DNA from: Micromonospora sp. Llam0
Lineage (GTDB): Bacteria > Actinomycetota > Actinomycetes > Mycobacteriales > Micromonosporaceae
Length of the DNA stretch: 64,000 nucleotides
NCBI RefSeq assembly: GCF_003751085.1
Contig: NZ_RJJY01000002.1
Location: 1,860,001 to 1,924,000 of the forward strand
Reading direction: 5' to 3'
Shown here: one piece after another, positions 1-10,425 of the stretch
Layout of the letters: every line of letters begins with the position of its first letter
Position numbering within the stretch: position 1 is the first letter of the stretch
Notes under the pieces: model-generated
Told to the model about the DNA's origin: nothing
Seen by the model: only the letters and a program-made list of their open reading frames with translations
Databases searched by the model: none
Made by a program: the position numbers and the translations under genes

Positions 1-821
1 CCGAACTTGCCCAGCGCCGCTCCGAGTTGCTCGGCCACGGCGCCGAACGGGCCGACCAGGTCGCCGTGCTCCCGCGCCCGGTCCAGGTCGTCCAGGATCG
101 GCAGCAGCGCGGCGAGAACCGCACCGGTGGCCTGATCTGCGGCGACCCCTTTGTCCCGCTCGACCCGCTTGCGATAGTTGGCGTACTCGGCGGTCACCCG
201 CTGCAGGTCGCGGGTGCGTTCGTCGAGATCGGAGCGGAGCGCCTCCAGCTCGGCGCCGAGCGGACCGGAACCGGCCGCGCCCCCGGCCGCCGCCTCGGCG
301 TCCGACTCCGGCACCTGCTCCACCACCTCGCCGGTCACCGGCTCACCGACCACCGGCTCGTCGACGACGGCGGTGTCCGACGAGTCGGGCTGAACGGCCC
401 GGTCGGTGCCGGACCCGCTGCCGGTCGCGGACCCGCTGTCCGTCGCGGACCCGGTGCCGGTCGCGGCCCCGGTCGCGGCCCCGCCTACCGTCGCGGACCG
501 GGTCGACTCGTCATTTTCGGTGTCGCTGGCGGCCGACCCGTCAGCGGACCTGTCGTCAGCTTTCCCGCTCACTGGCTCCTCCTCCGTGCCCGACCGGGCG
601 TGCCGCCCGGTCGGACGATGGTCGGTGGGGGGTGCCGCACCCGTCGGCTCGGCTGCGGCGTGCCGCGCGGTCCGGGGCCGTGTCCCGGTCGGATCGATCC
701 GGCGTTTGTCCCGGATCACCAGGCGGTCGGTGGTCTCACCGTCCGCCTGCCCGACCGGTGCCGAGCGGCGCCTCGGCGGGCCGGTGCCGGCCGGATCAGC
801 GGCCCGTGACTTCTCCGTCAT
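1..821 (-). CDS. grpE: GrpE nucleotide exchange factor (partial, C-terminus outside window)
   Basis: Open frame from ATG at 821 running off the left edge. It encodes about 273 residues. The first ~190 residues are a low-complexity, acidic, Ser/Thr/Asp/Gly-rich extension. This is followed by the start of the GrpE fold: the coiled-coil stretch LEALRSDLDERTRDLQRVTA, then AEYANYRKRVERDK, and PILDDLDRAREHGD, which match the conserved GrpE coiled-coil and four-helix region. GrpE releases ADP from DnaK in the cytoplasm. It lies 67 bp downstream of dnaK on the same strand, the usual dnaK-grpE order, so it is probably co-transcribed from the HAIR-controlled promoter. A GAGG-type ribosome site precedes the ATG. 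The beta-domain is missing only because the window ends. The N-terminal extension is much longer than in enterobacterial GrpE, as is common in actinomycetes. Confidence 0.93.
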   Translation of the reverse strand, partial: MTEKSRAADPAGTGPPRRRSAPVGQADGETTDRLVIRDKRRIDPTGTRPRTARHAAAEPTGAAPPTDHRPTGRHARSGTEEEPVSGKADDRSADGSAASDTENDESTRSATVGGAATGAATGTGSATDSGSATGSGSGTDRAVQPDSSDTAVVDEPVVGEPVTGEVVEQVPESDAEAAAGGAAGSGPLGAELEALRSDLDERTRDLQRVTAEYANYRKRVERDKGVAADQATGAVLAALLPILDDLDRAREHGDLVGPFGAVAEQLGAALGKF

Positions 822-888
822 GTGGCTACCTCACTCCGTGCGGCAGTTCGAGGGAAGATCATCGCTGGTCCTCGGCCTCGACGAAGAC

Positions 889-2817
<1,929 letters not shown>

Positions 2818-2884
2818 GGTCGCTTCCTCGCTTCGTTCGTAGAGCAGGTGCCGGGGCACCGCCCCGCCGTACACCCACCACAAG

Positions 2885-2930
2885 TTGAGTGGACTTGACT
2901 CAATACTGCCACGATCGCAGCCACCGTCAA
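2885..2930 (-). promoter_or_regulatory. HAIR operator (HspR-type) and promoter of dnaK
   Basis: TTGAGT (2885-2890), 7 nt, ACTCAA (2898-2903) matches the HspR-associated inverted repeat CTTGAGT-N7-ACTCAAG known from Streptomyces and Mycobacterium dnaK operons. On the minus strand a -35 box TTGACG (plus coordinates 2925-2930) and a -10-like TATTGA (2900-2905) are 19 nt apart. The operator therefore overlaps the -10 box, so a bound repressor would block RNA polymerase. A second, weaker TCAA/TTGA inverted pair lies at about 2928-2941. HspR itself is not in the window. Confidence 0.85.
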
Positions 2931-3071
2931 GTCAGGTTGAGTCGGAGTCGCGCAACTCATGCTCCCACCAGCACCGATACCCCCTCGGACCCCGTCGCAC
3001 ACAGTGTCATCGGCAGCCACGCCGGGCCGGTTCAGGTTGTCTGGCATGCATTGATCAGGCACGCTTTACCC

Positions 3072-4898
3072 GTGACCACGCAGGGCGGACCGGCCGCGCC
3101 CAACCCCGGCGCACCCGCACTTCCCGCTGCGCTCAATCGACTACGCTCCGCAATCGCGGCGATGGCGTACCCCCTCGTGCTGCCCTCAGCCGAGGAGGGC
3201 CGCGAAGTCGGTGACGGCCTGATCGCTCAGCTGGACGACTATCTACTGCCCCGGCTCGCCCGACTCGACGCACCGCTGCTGGTGGTGGTCGGCGGCTCCA
3301 CCGGCGCGGGCAAGTCGACCCTGGTCAACAGCATGGTCCGGGCCCGGGTCAGCGCCACCGGCGTACTGCGGCCCACCACCCGGTCCCCGGTGCTGGTCAG
3401 CCACCCGGCGGACGCCAGTTGGTTCCGGCAGGGCGAGCTGCTGCCCGGCCTGACCCGCACCGCCGGCCCCACCGACGCCCCGGACGCGCTGCAGCTCGTC
3501 GCCGCGCCGGCGCTACCCCCCGGGCTGGCCTTCCTCGACGCGCCGGACATCGACTCGGTGGTCGACGCCAACCGGGCGCTCGCCGTCCAACTGCTCGCCG
3601 CCGCCGACCTGTGGCTGTTCGTCACCACCGCCGCCCGGTACGCCGACGCGGTCCCCTGGCAACTGCTGCAGACCGCGCAGCTACGCGGGACCATGGTCGC
3701 GCTCACCCTGGACCGGGTGCCGACCGAGGCGGTCAACGAGATCACCGCGCATCTGCGGGAGATGCTCACCGACCACGACCTCGGCGACGTACCGATCTTC
3801 GTGGTGCCGGAGACGGTAGTCGGCGGCCAAGGGCTGCTGCCGGAGATCGCCGCCGCACCGCTGCGCGAATGGTTCGGCCAGCTCGCCGGGGACGCCGCCG
3901 CCCGCGCCGCGGTCATCCGGCAGTCCCTCGACGGGGCGCTGAGCGCGCTGGCACCGACCGTCGAAGGGCTGGCCTCCGCCGCCGACGACCAGCTCGACGC
4001 GGCCCGTACCCTGACCGACCGGGTCCGCGCCGCATACCGCAGCGCGAGCCGCAACGCCGAGCAGGCGGTGCAGGACGGCCGGCTGCTCCGCGGTGAAGTC
4101 CTCGGCCGCTGGCAGGACTTCGTCGGCACCGGCGAACTGTTCCGTTCACTGGAGGCCAGGGTGGGGCGGCTCCGCGACCGGGTGCGCAGCGCCGTCACCG
4201 GCCGGCCGGCACCCGCCAACCAGCTGCGGACCGCGATCGAGTCACAACTGGTGACCCTGATCAAGGGCGCGGCGACCGAGGCCGCCGACGCCGCGCACCT
4301 GGCCTGGCGGACCCACCCGGCCGGTGCCGCGCTACTCACCCCGGAGCTCGCCCAACCCTCCGCCGACCTGCCGGAGCGCGCCGAGCGACTGGTCCGCGAC
4401 TGGCAACGCGACGTGCTCGAACTGGTCCGGGCCGAGGCCGGCGACAAACGGTTCGTCGCCCGCACCGCCGCGTACGCGGTGAACGCCACCGGGCTCGCCG
4501 TCATGATCGCTGTCTTCGCCTCGACCGCCTTCATCCCGACCGGGCTGGAGGTCGCCGCCGCCGGCGGCACCACCGTCGCCGCGCAGAAGGTCCTTGAGGC
4601 GATCTTCGGCGACCAGGCGATCCGCAACCTCGCCAACCGGTCCCGGGAGGGTCTGCTGCGCCGGATCCGGGCGCTGCTCGACGAGGAGGCCGGCCGCTAC
4701 CTGCGGCTGATCGAAGCGGCCGGTGTCCCACCGGAGGCCGTCGACGCCACGGCCACCGCACCCGGCGACCGGCTGCGCGCTGCGGCCGTCGAGGTCGAGC
4801 AGGCCCGGGCTGCCGCCGGGTTGAGCGGCGGTACGCCGTACCGCTTGCCGGACACGCTGCCCGGCGCGACCGGACCGCTGCCGGGAGCGGTCGCGTGA
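3072..4898 (+). CDS. Dynamin-like GTPase
   Basis: A 608-residue protein with a P-loop GSTGAGKS at residues 75-82, a G2-like threonine pair in RPTTRSPV, a G3-like FLDAPDIDSV (DxxD in place of DxxG), and a hydrophobic hairpin around residues 470-500. This is the layout of bacterial dynamin-family, membrane-acting GTPases. The GTG start was chosen because the upstream frame has no ribosome site. A TTGTCT (3037-3042), 17 nt, CACGCT (3060-3065) pair ends exactly 6 nt before the GTG, which fits a leaderless transcript. The downstream GTPase gene overlaps it by 4 bp (GTGA), so the two are translationally coupled and their products probably act as partners, as paired bacterial dynamins do. The substrate membrane and exact role are unknown. 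Confidence 0.82.
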   Translation: MTTQGGPAAPNPGAPALPAALNRLRSAIAAMAYPLVLPSAEEGREVGDGLIAQLDDYLLPRLARLDAPLLVVVGGSTGAGKSTLVNSMVRARVSATGVLRPTTRSPVLVSHPADASWFRQGELLPGLTRTAGPTDAPDALQLVAAPALPPGLAFLDAPDIDSVVDANRALAVQLLAAADLWLFVTTAARYADAVPWQLLQTAQLRGTMVALTLDRVPTEAVNEITAHLREMLTDHDLGDVPIFVVPETVVGGQGLLPEIAAAPLREWFGQLAGDAAARAAVIRQSLDGALSALAPTVEGLASAADDQLDAARTLTDRVRAAYRSASRNAEQAVQDGRLLRGEVLGRWQDFVGTGELFRSLEARVGRLRDRVRSAVTGRPAPANQLRTAIESQLVTLIKGAATEAADAAHLAWRTHPAGAALLTPELAQPSADLPERAERLVRDWQRDVLELVRAEAGDKRFVARTAAYAVNATGLAVMIAVFASTAFIPTGLEVAAAGGTTVAAQKVLEAIFGDQAIRNLANRSREGLLRRIRALLDEEAGRYLRLIEAAGVPPEAVDATATAPGDRLRAAAVEVEQARAAAGLSGGTPYRLPDTLPGATGPLPGAVA

Positions 4899-6655
4899 CC
4901 GGCTTCGTCGACCGGGTCCGGCACCTGGCCCGAAGGGACTCCCGGGTGGACGCCGACCTGCTGGTCGACCGGCTCGACGCGCTCGGGCGGTTCCTGCGCG
5001 CCGCCGACGGCCGGATTCCCGACGACCGGCTCGGAGCCGCCCACACCCTGGTCGAGCGGGCCGGGGCCCGGCTGGCGCTGTCCCGGGAGCACACCGTCGT
5101 GGCGCTGGCCGGCGCCACCGGCAGCGGCAAGTCCAGCATCTTCAACGCGCTGGCCGGGCGGGACCTCTCTCCGGTCGGCGTACGCCGGCCCACCACCGGG
5201 TACGCGCACGCGTGCGGGTGGGGGGCGGTCGACGGGGCGAGCGGGCTGCTGGACTGGGTCGGGGTCCTGCCCCGGCACCGGTTCGTCCGGGAAAGCGCCC
5301 TGGACGGCACCGACGAAGCCGGGCTGCACGGTCTGGTCCTGCTCGACCTGCCCGACTTCGACTCGGTCGAGTACGGACACCGGCTGGAGGTCGACCGGCT
5401 ACTCGGCCTGGTCGACCTGGTGATCTGGGTGGTCGACCCGCAGAAGTACGCCGACCGGGTGATCCACCGCGGCTACCTGCGGGAGTTCCACCGCAACCGG
5501 GACGTCACCGTCGTGGTGCTCAACCACGCCGACCGACTGGACCGGACCGAGCTGCCCCGGCTGCTCGCCGACCTGCGCCGGCTGCTCGACTCCGACGGGC
5601 TCGACGGAGTCCCGCTGCTGGCCACCTCGGCACTGGTGCCGGCCGCGATGACCGAGCTGCGCCGGCTGTTGGAAGGCACGGTCACCGAGCGGCAGGCGGC
5701 GCTGCGTCGACTCTCCAGTGACCTGGACTCGGTCACCGACGGCCTGGCGGAGCTGGTCGGCCCGGCCGGCGAACGCGCCGAGGAGGAGATCAACCGTGGC
5801 ACGGTGCGCCGGCTCAGCCTGGCGCTGGCGGCGGCGGCCGGGGTGCCGAGCGTGGTCGACGCCGTCGAGTCGGCGTACCGGCACCGGGCCGGGGCCGCGA
5901 CCGGCTGGCCGCTCACCCGGGCCTGGCGCAGGCTGCGGCCGGATCCGCTGCTGCGGCTGCACCTGCTCGGCTCCCGCCGGGCCGGCGGGAGCGGCCCGGC
6001 CAATCAACCGACGTCGGTGACCGCAGCCGATCGCCCGGTGCCGCCGTCGCTGGCCGGGGCTGGTGGACCGGTGCCGGTCACCTCGTTGCCGGCACCGAGT
6101 GCCGCGCAGCGCGCCGCGGTCGATCTGGCCGTACGCGGCCTCGCCGAGCAGGCCGGCAGTCGGCTGCCGACCCCCTGGTCGGCGGCGGTCACCGCCGCCG
6201 CCCGGTCGCAGCGGGCCGAGCTGCCGGACGCTCTCGACCGGGCGGTCGGCGGCGCCGATCTGGGCCTGGACCGGCCGCCGATGTGGTGGCGGCTGGTCGG
6301 CACGGCGCAGTGGGCGGTCACCGCCACCGCCGCCGCCGGGCTCGGCTGGCTGCTGGTCGGCTTCGTCATCCGTACGCTGGGTCTGCCGGCCCTCGACTAT
6401 CCGACGGTCGGTGTCCTGCCGGTGCCGACCGCGATGCTGCTCGGCGGCCTGCTCGGCGGGATTCTGCTCAGTCTGCTGATCCGGCCGGTGACCGGGTGGG
6501 CGGCACGGCGGGTCCGCAGACGGGCCGAGGACCGGCTGTACGACGTGGTGGCCGAGACGGCCCGCCGGCTGGTCGTCGCCCCGGTCCGGGCGGTCCTGCA
6601 GGCGCACGCTGACGCACGCGACGCGCTGGACCGCGCCCGGTCGTCCCACCGCTGA
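4895..6655 (+). CDS. YfjP-family GTPase, partner of the preceding dynamin-like protein
   Basis: A 586-residue protein with P-loop GATGSGKS (residues 73-80), RRPTTGYAHAC as G2, LLDLPDFDSV as G3, and VVLNHADRLDR as the specificity loop. Two hydrophobic segments near residues 470-495 and 513-535 are followed by a basic helix-rich tail, so it is probably membrane-anchored. The GTG start overlaps the TGA of the upstream GTPase gene. Tandem large GTPases with C-terminal membrane segments are typical of actinomycete dynamin-like pairs that act on the septal membrane. That role is inferred from the family and is not shown here. Confidence 0.8.
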   Translation: MTGFVDRVRHLARRDSRVDADLLVDRLDALGRFLRAADGRIPDDRLGAAHTLVERAGARLALSREHTVVALAGATGSGKSSIFNALAGRDLSPVGVRRPTTGYAHACGWGAVDGASGLLDWVGVLPRHRFVRESALDGTDEAGLHGLVLLDLPDFDSVEYGHRLEVDRLLGLVDLVIWVVDPQKYADRVIHRGYLREFHRNRDVTVVVLNHADRLDRTELPRLLADLRRLLDSDGLDGVPLLATSALVPAAMTELRRLLEGTVTERQAALRRLSSDLDSVTDGLAELVGPAGERAEEEINRGTVRRLSLALAAAAGVPSVVDAVESAYRHRAGAATGWPLTRAWRRLRPDPLLRLHLLGSRRAGGSGPANQPTSVTAADRPVPPSLAGAGGPVPVTSLPAPSAAQRAAVDLAVRGLAEQAGSRLPTPWSAAVTAAARSQRAELPDALDRAVGGADLGLDRPPMWWRLVGTAQWAVTATAAAGLGWLLVGFVIRTLGLPALDYPTVGVLPVPTAMLLGGLLGGILLSLLIRPVTGWAARRVRRRAEDRLYDVVAETARRLVVAPVRAVLQAHADARDALDRARSSHR

Positions 6656-6658
6656 CGA

Positions 6659-6719
6659 CCCCGTCCAATCTCCCGATGGGAGCACGGCCCACCGGCTGGC
6701 TGGACGGGGCCAGAGTCCG
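6659..6719 (+). terminator. Terminator-like stem after the GTPase pair
   Basis: The arms CCCCGTCCA (6659-6667) and TGGACGGGG (6711-6719) are perfectly complementary. A smaller hairpin, CTCCC-GAT-GGGAG, lies within the loop at 6670-6682. There is no U-tract, as is usual in actinomycetes. Position just after the stop codon supports termination. Confidence 0.6.
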
Positions 6720-6789
6720 CCCGCCCGGCGTACCCGACATGTGACGCACAGGTGATGCCACCCGCCCCGGCACGGCGTAGGGTCGATTC

Positions 6790-8019
6790 ATGGCCACGCC
6801 TGAAACCCCCTACGAAGCGGTGCTCGCCGCCGCCCGTGACGTGACCAAGTTGGAGTGTGCACTCGACGCGGAGATGCTCGGCGCCGCCCTGCTCGGCAGC
6901 GTGTACGCGGTGGCGGAGACGGACCGCGCCGACGCGGTCCGAGAGTTCGTCGGCGGCTTCCTCGCCGCCACCACCCGCCGGCGCGCCGCCGCCGCGACCA
7001 CCATCCGTACCGTCTTCGCCCGGCTGGTGCCGGAGGCGACGGGCGCCGCCGCGGTGAAGGTCGGCAAGACGGCGCCGCCCTGGTCGGACCGGTTGGGCCG
7101 GGTCCGGCTGACCGGCAGCTACGCGTACGGCGACGTGTACGGCGACCAGACCTCGTACCTGGCCACCTTCGCCTACGACGACGAGCTCGGCGGCCCCGAG
7201 CACGCGATGGTGGCGCTGGTCGACCACAACATCGGCATCACCAAGGACGTCTTCGTCGGTGGTCCGGCCGAGCGGGTCCTCGGTCAGGTCCGGCAGATGT
7301 GTGCCAACGACGAGCTGACCTGGTTCCGCGAGGAGGATCCCCGGGTCCTGCGCGGTGAGGTGAGCCGGCACCTGGCGATCACCGACGGGCTGGGCGAGTT
7401 GCCCGGCGAGGGGTCGCTCGCCACCGACCGGGCGTTGGTCGGCGCGCGGCTCGCCGTACTGCCCGCGCCGCTGCGGACCGTGGCACCGGCGCCGGACGAC
7501 CCGCTGCCCGCCGACCGGCGGACCGTCCTGGTGCGGGAGTTCCTCGCGTCTGCCGAGGCCAAGCGGTTCGGGCTGGACGCGGCCGGCGACGCCGACCTGG
7601 CCTCGCTGCACTTCTGCCTGAGCCTGGTGCTCGACCACTCGGCAAGCCTGCTCGACCCCGACCCGATGCGCTGGAGCCCGGCGGTGGCCGGCATGTTCCT
7701 GCTCGACTGGGTGCACCGCCGGGCGGTGCTGGACATCGACGACGCGGCCATGCTGCCCGGCGTGGTCCGCGGCTGGTCCGCGTACGCCGGCCGGCAGCGC
7801 GGTCTACCGGCGGTGGCGTTCAGCCAGACGGACGCCGCGATCGCCGAGATGGTGCCGGAGTTCGTCCGCCTCTACACCACCGGGGAGCGCCGCAGCCCGG
7901 CCACGGCAGCGGTCGCCCAGCTTCTTGCCGAGGGTGTCGACCTCAACGATCCGCAGGCGCTGGATGCCTGGATCGAGGCCAACCGGCAACGACTCGCCGA
8001 CGAGCAGGGCGGGTCCTGA
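6790..8019 (+). CDS. Conserved actinobacterial protein of unknown function
   Basis: A 409-residue soluble protein with no signal peptide or membrane segment. I do not recognise a named domain. It is rich in acidic and Ala residues, with a well-ordered middle part (SYAYGDVYGDQTSYLATFAYDD, residues ~115-135) and a helical C-terminal half. The start ATG is preceded by TAGGGT (6778-6783) with exactly 6 nt between box and start, so the mRNA is likely leaderless. It stands alone between a terminator and a convergent gene. The product could be an enzyme or a scaffold. Nothing in the sequence decides this. Confidence 0.75.
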   Translation: MATPETPYEAVLAAARDVTKLECALDAEMLGAALLGSVYAVAETDRADAVREFVGGFLAATTRRRAAAATTIRTVFARLVPEATGAAAVKVGKTAPPWSDRLGRVRLTGSYAYGDVYGDQTSYLATFAYDDELGGPEHAMVALVDHNIGITKDVFVGGPAERVLGQVRQMCANDELTWFREEDPRVLRGEVSRHLAITDGLGELPGEGSLATDRALVGARLAVLPAPLRTVAPAPDDPLPADRRTVLVREFLASAEAKRFGLDAAGDADLASLHFCLSLVLDHSASLLDPDPMRWSPAVAGMFLLDWVHRRAVLDIDDAAMLPGVVRGWSAYAGRQRGLPAVAFSQTDAAIAEMVPEFVRLYTTGERRSPATAAVAQLLAEGVDLNDPQALDAWIEANRQRLADEQGGS

Positions 8020-8032
8020 CGGGTCACCCCGG

Positions 8033-8797
8033 TTATCCGGCGTCCGATGGGTGCGGGCTGCAGGACGGATCCGGCGTCGGATCCGGATCGACGTCGGGGT
8101 CCGGCGACGGCGTCGGATCGGGGTCCGGCGACGGATCGATGTCGGGATCGATGTCCGGATCCACATCGGGGTCCGGGGACGGGTCGATGTCGGGATCGAT
8201 GTCCGGGTCGATGTCCGGATCCACGTCCGGATTCGGCGTCGGTGTCGGCGTCGGATCGGGCTCCGGGTCGACGTCGGGGTCGACGTCGGTGACGGGCGGC
8301 GGGTCGTCAGGGTCCGGCGAATCGTCCGGAGTGTCGGACGGTGGCTGTTCGGACCCCGGGTCGCTGGGGGTCGTCGGTGCCGGACCATCGGAGTCCGCCG
8401 GTGCGCCCGGGGCCGACCGGTCACGATCCGACGACCCGCTCCCGCTGTCGCGCGTCGTGCTGGTGGAAAATCCGTCCCGGCCGCCGGCACGACGGTCCGT
8501 CGACGTGTCCTGGTCCGTACCGTCCCCGCCGGTCGGCTCGACCGGCCCGGACGGGGTCGGGTGCGGCAGCGGATGCACGATGATCGGTCCGCCGCCCGGC
8601 TGACCGATCAGCGGCAGCACCGTGGCGGGGCCGCCTCCGGCCACCGTCGCCGAGCCCGCGCCGAGCGTCGCCAGCAGCGGCAACGAGGCGGTCAGCACCA
8701 GCAACGCCACGATCAACGGGAACCGCCGGGCAGGTCCGTCCACCCCGGTGGGCCGGGCCACGCGATCCTGCGGCAGCAGCACGGCTCGTCTCCTCAT
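8033..8797 (-). CDS. Membrane-anchored or secreted Asp/Pro-rich repeat protein
   Basis: 254 residues starting at an ATG preceded by GGAGG. The protein has an Arg-rich N-terminus (MRRRAVLLPQ), one hydrophobic segment at about residues 25-47 (LIVALLVLTASLPLLATLG), then a Thr/Ser/Gly/Pro-rich stretch, and finally about 85 residues of repeated D-P units (DPDIDPDIDPDIDPSPDPDV and similar) ending in a short Cys-containing tail. No enzyme domain is visible. A signal-anchor plus extended acidic wall-spanning tail is the simplest reading. The repeats are visible at DNA level and may vary in number between strains. A farther upstream in-frame start at 8884 is possible but has no ribosome site. Confidence 0.7.
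   Translation of the reverse strand: MRRRAVLLPQDRVARPTGVDGPARRFPLIVALLVLTASLPLLATLGAGSATVAGGGPATVLPLIGQPGGGPIIVHPLPHPTPSGPVEPTGGDGTDQDTSTDRRAGGRDGFSTSTTRDSGSGSSDRDRSAPGAPADSDGPAPTTPSDPGSEQPPSDTPDDSPDPDDPPPVTDVDPDVDPEPDPTPTPTPNPDVDPDIDPDIDPDIDPSPDPDVDPDIDPDIDPSPDPDPTPSPDPDVDPDPTPDPSCSPHPSDAG
8060..8300. repeat. Degenerate tandem repeats encoding Asp-Pro units
   Basis: Short units such as GGATCGATGTCGG and GGGTCCGGCGACGG recur in phase with multiples of 6 bp across this stretch. They encode the DPDIDPD-type tail of the minus-strand gene at 8033-8797. They are coding repeats, not CRISPR: the units are short, contiguous and without unique spacers. Confidence 0.75.
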
Positions 8798-9246
8798 CGG
8801 TATGGCCTCCGGTCGATCCACGGTCCCACAGATCACCGGCTCTGGATACATCGTGAAGCAGTGACAGAAGGTTTTCCAGTTCAATACATCGTGTTATCAG
8901 AACCGGACGGATGAGTCACACTCGGCCGAACGCAGCGCGAGGCTACAAGTTCCGCGCAACGCGGACATCGCACCTGCATGCCCGGACCGACCTATGACAC
9001 CCCTCACCTCCAATGCGAATATGGACCGGACGGCACCGCAGCCGCTGCCTCCGCCTCTACCGCGGCGGGCACGACTCGATGACGTCCCTCCCGGACCGGG
9101 TCCAGCCAGAACCCGGCCCGTGCCGCGCGGCAACCCTGACCCGGGCCAGGCGCGGTGAGAGGACCTGTACCGGCAGCAGCCGGCAGCAGGACGAGCTGCG
9201 CGGTCGGGACACCCCCGCTGCCACGCACGAACGATGGGAGAGACGG
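8798..9246. other. Divergent intergenic region with a 10-bp direct repeat
   Basis: 450 bp without a supported gene between the Asp/Pro-rich protein gene (leftward) and pdhA (rightward). ATACATCGTG occurs twice, at 8846-8855 and 8884-8893, 38 bp apart start to start, in the leftward leader. The local AT content is higher than in the surroundings. No convincing promoter pair was found for pdhA. Its ribosome site GGGAGAG is just before 9247. Confidence 0.5.
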
Positions 9247-10425
9247 ATGGCGAAAGGCGAGCGCGGGACAGCGACCCGCGCCAGACCGGCCACGGCTCGA
9301 CGGCGCGTCACCAAGAACGCCGCCGATCCGGAGTTGGTGCAACTGCTGACTCCGGACGGCGAACGGATCGACCGGGTGACCGGCCCCGACGGCACGCAGT
9401 ACACGGTCGACTTCACCGACGCCGAGTACCGTGCCCTCTACCGGGACCTCGTCGTGGTGCGGAAACTCGACGCCGAGGCGACCGCCCTGCAGCGCCAGGG
9501 TGAGCTGGGCATCTGGGCGAGCCTGCTCGGTCAGGAGGCCGCACAGGTCGGTTCCGGGCGGGCGCTGCGCGAGCAGGACATGGCCTTCCCCACCTACCGC
9601 GAACACGGCGTTCTCTACTGCCGCGGCATCGACCCGATCATGCCGCTGGGGCTGTTCCGCGGCGTCGACCAGGGTGGCTGGGACCCGAACGAGTTCAAGT
9701 TCAACATGTACACGATCGTGATCGGTGCCCAGACGCTGCACGCCACCGGCTACGCCATGGGCATCACCATGGACGGCAAGGTCGGCGGCGACGACGGCGA
9801 GGCGGTCATCGCGTACTTCGGCGACGGAGCGTCGGCGCAGGGCGACGTCAACGAAGCCTTCGTCTGGTCCAGTGTCTTCAACGCGCCGATCGTCTTCTTC
9901 TGTCAGAACAACCAGTACGCCATCTCCGAACCCCTCGAACGGCAGACCAGGATCCCGCTCTACCAGCGGTCGTCCGGCTTCGGCTTCCCGGGCGTACGGG
10001 TGGACGGCAACGACGTGCTGGCCAGCTACGCGGTGACCCGGACCGCGCTGGACAACGCCCGGCACGGGCAGGGCCCGACGCTGATCGAGGCGTACACGTA
10101 CCGGATGGGGGCGCACACCACCTCCGACGACCCGACCCGGTACCGGATCGCCAGCGAGGTGGAGGCGTGGCAGGCCAAGGACCCGATCGCCCGGGTCCGC
10201 GCCTTCCTGGAGAAGCAGCAGATCGCCGATGCCGACTTCTTCGCCGAGGTCGACGCACAGGCCAAGCGGGACGCGGTGCACCTGCGGGAGCGGGTGCTGA
10301 GCATGCCCGACCCGCAGCCCGGCGCGCTCTTCGATCACGTGTACGCGCACGGCTCACCGCTGCTCGACACCGAGCGGGCCCAGTTCGAGCGGTACCTGGC
10401 GTCGTTCGAGGAAGGGTCGCACTGA
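9247..10425 (+). CDS. pdhA: 2-oxoacid dehydrogenase E1 component, alpha subunit
   Basis: A 392-residue thiamine-diphosphate enzyme subunit. The ThDP-binding motif GDGASAQGDVNEAF...NN lies at about residues 192-222, and LLGQEAAQVGSG with the YREHG segment is typical of PDH/BCKDH E1 alpha. Together with the beta subunit it decarboxylates a 2-oxoacid and loads the acyl group on the E2 lipoyl arm. The start ATG follows GGGAGAG. Starts farther upstream would add a low-complexity leader. The operon pdhA-pdhB-pdhC matches Mycobacterium Rv2497c-Rv2495c, which acts on branched-chain 2-oxoacids, so the substrate here is more likely branched-chain than pyruvate. The E3 subunit (Lpd) is not encoded nearby. 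Confidence 0.93.
   Translation: MAKGERGTATRARPATARRRVTKNAADPELVQLLTPDGERIDRVTGPDGTQYTVDFTDAEYRALYRDLVVVRKLDAEATALQRQGELGIWASLLGQEAAQVGSGRALREQDMAFPTYREHGVLYCRGIDPIMPLGLFRGVDQGGWDPNEFKFNMYTIVIGAQTLHATGYAMGITMDGKVGGDDGEAVIAYFGDGASAQGDVNEAFVWSSVFNAPIVFFCQNNQYAISEPLERQTRIPLYQRSSGFGFPGVRVDGNDVLASYAVTRTALDNARHGQGPTLIEAYTYRMGAHTTSDDPTRYRIASEVEAWQAKDPIARVRAFLEKQQIADADFFAEVDAQAKRDAVHLRERVLSMPDPQPGALFDHVYAHGSPLLDTERAQFERYLASFEEGSH

Noticed and set aside
8060..8300. CRISPR-like array
   Set aside because: The repeats are short, contiguous, in-frame coding units without unique spacers, and no cas gene is nearby.
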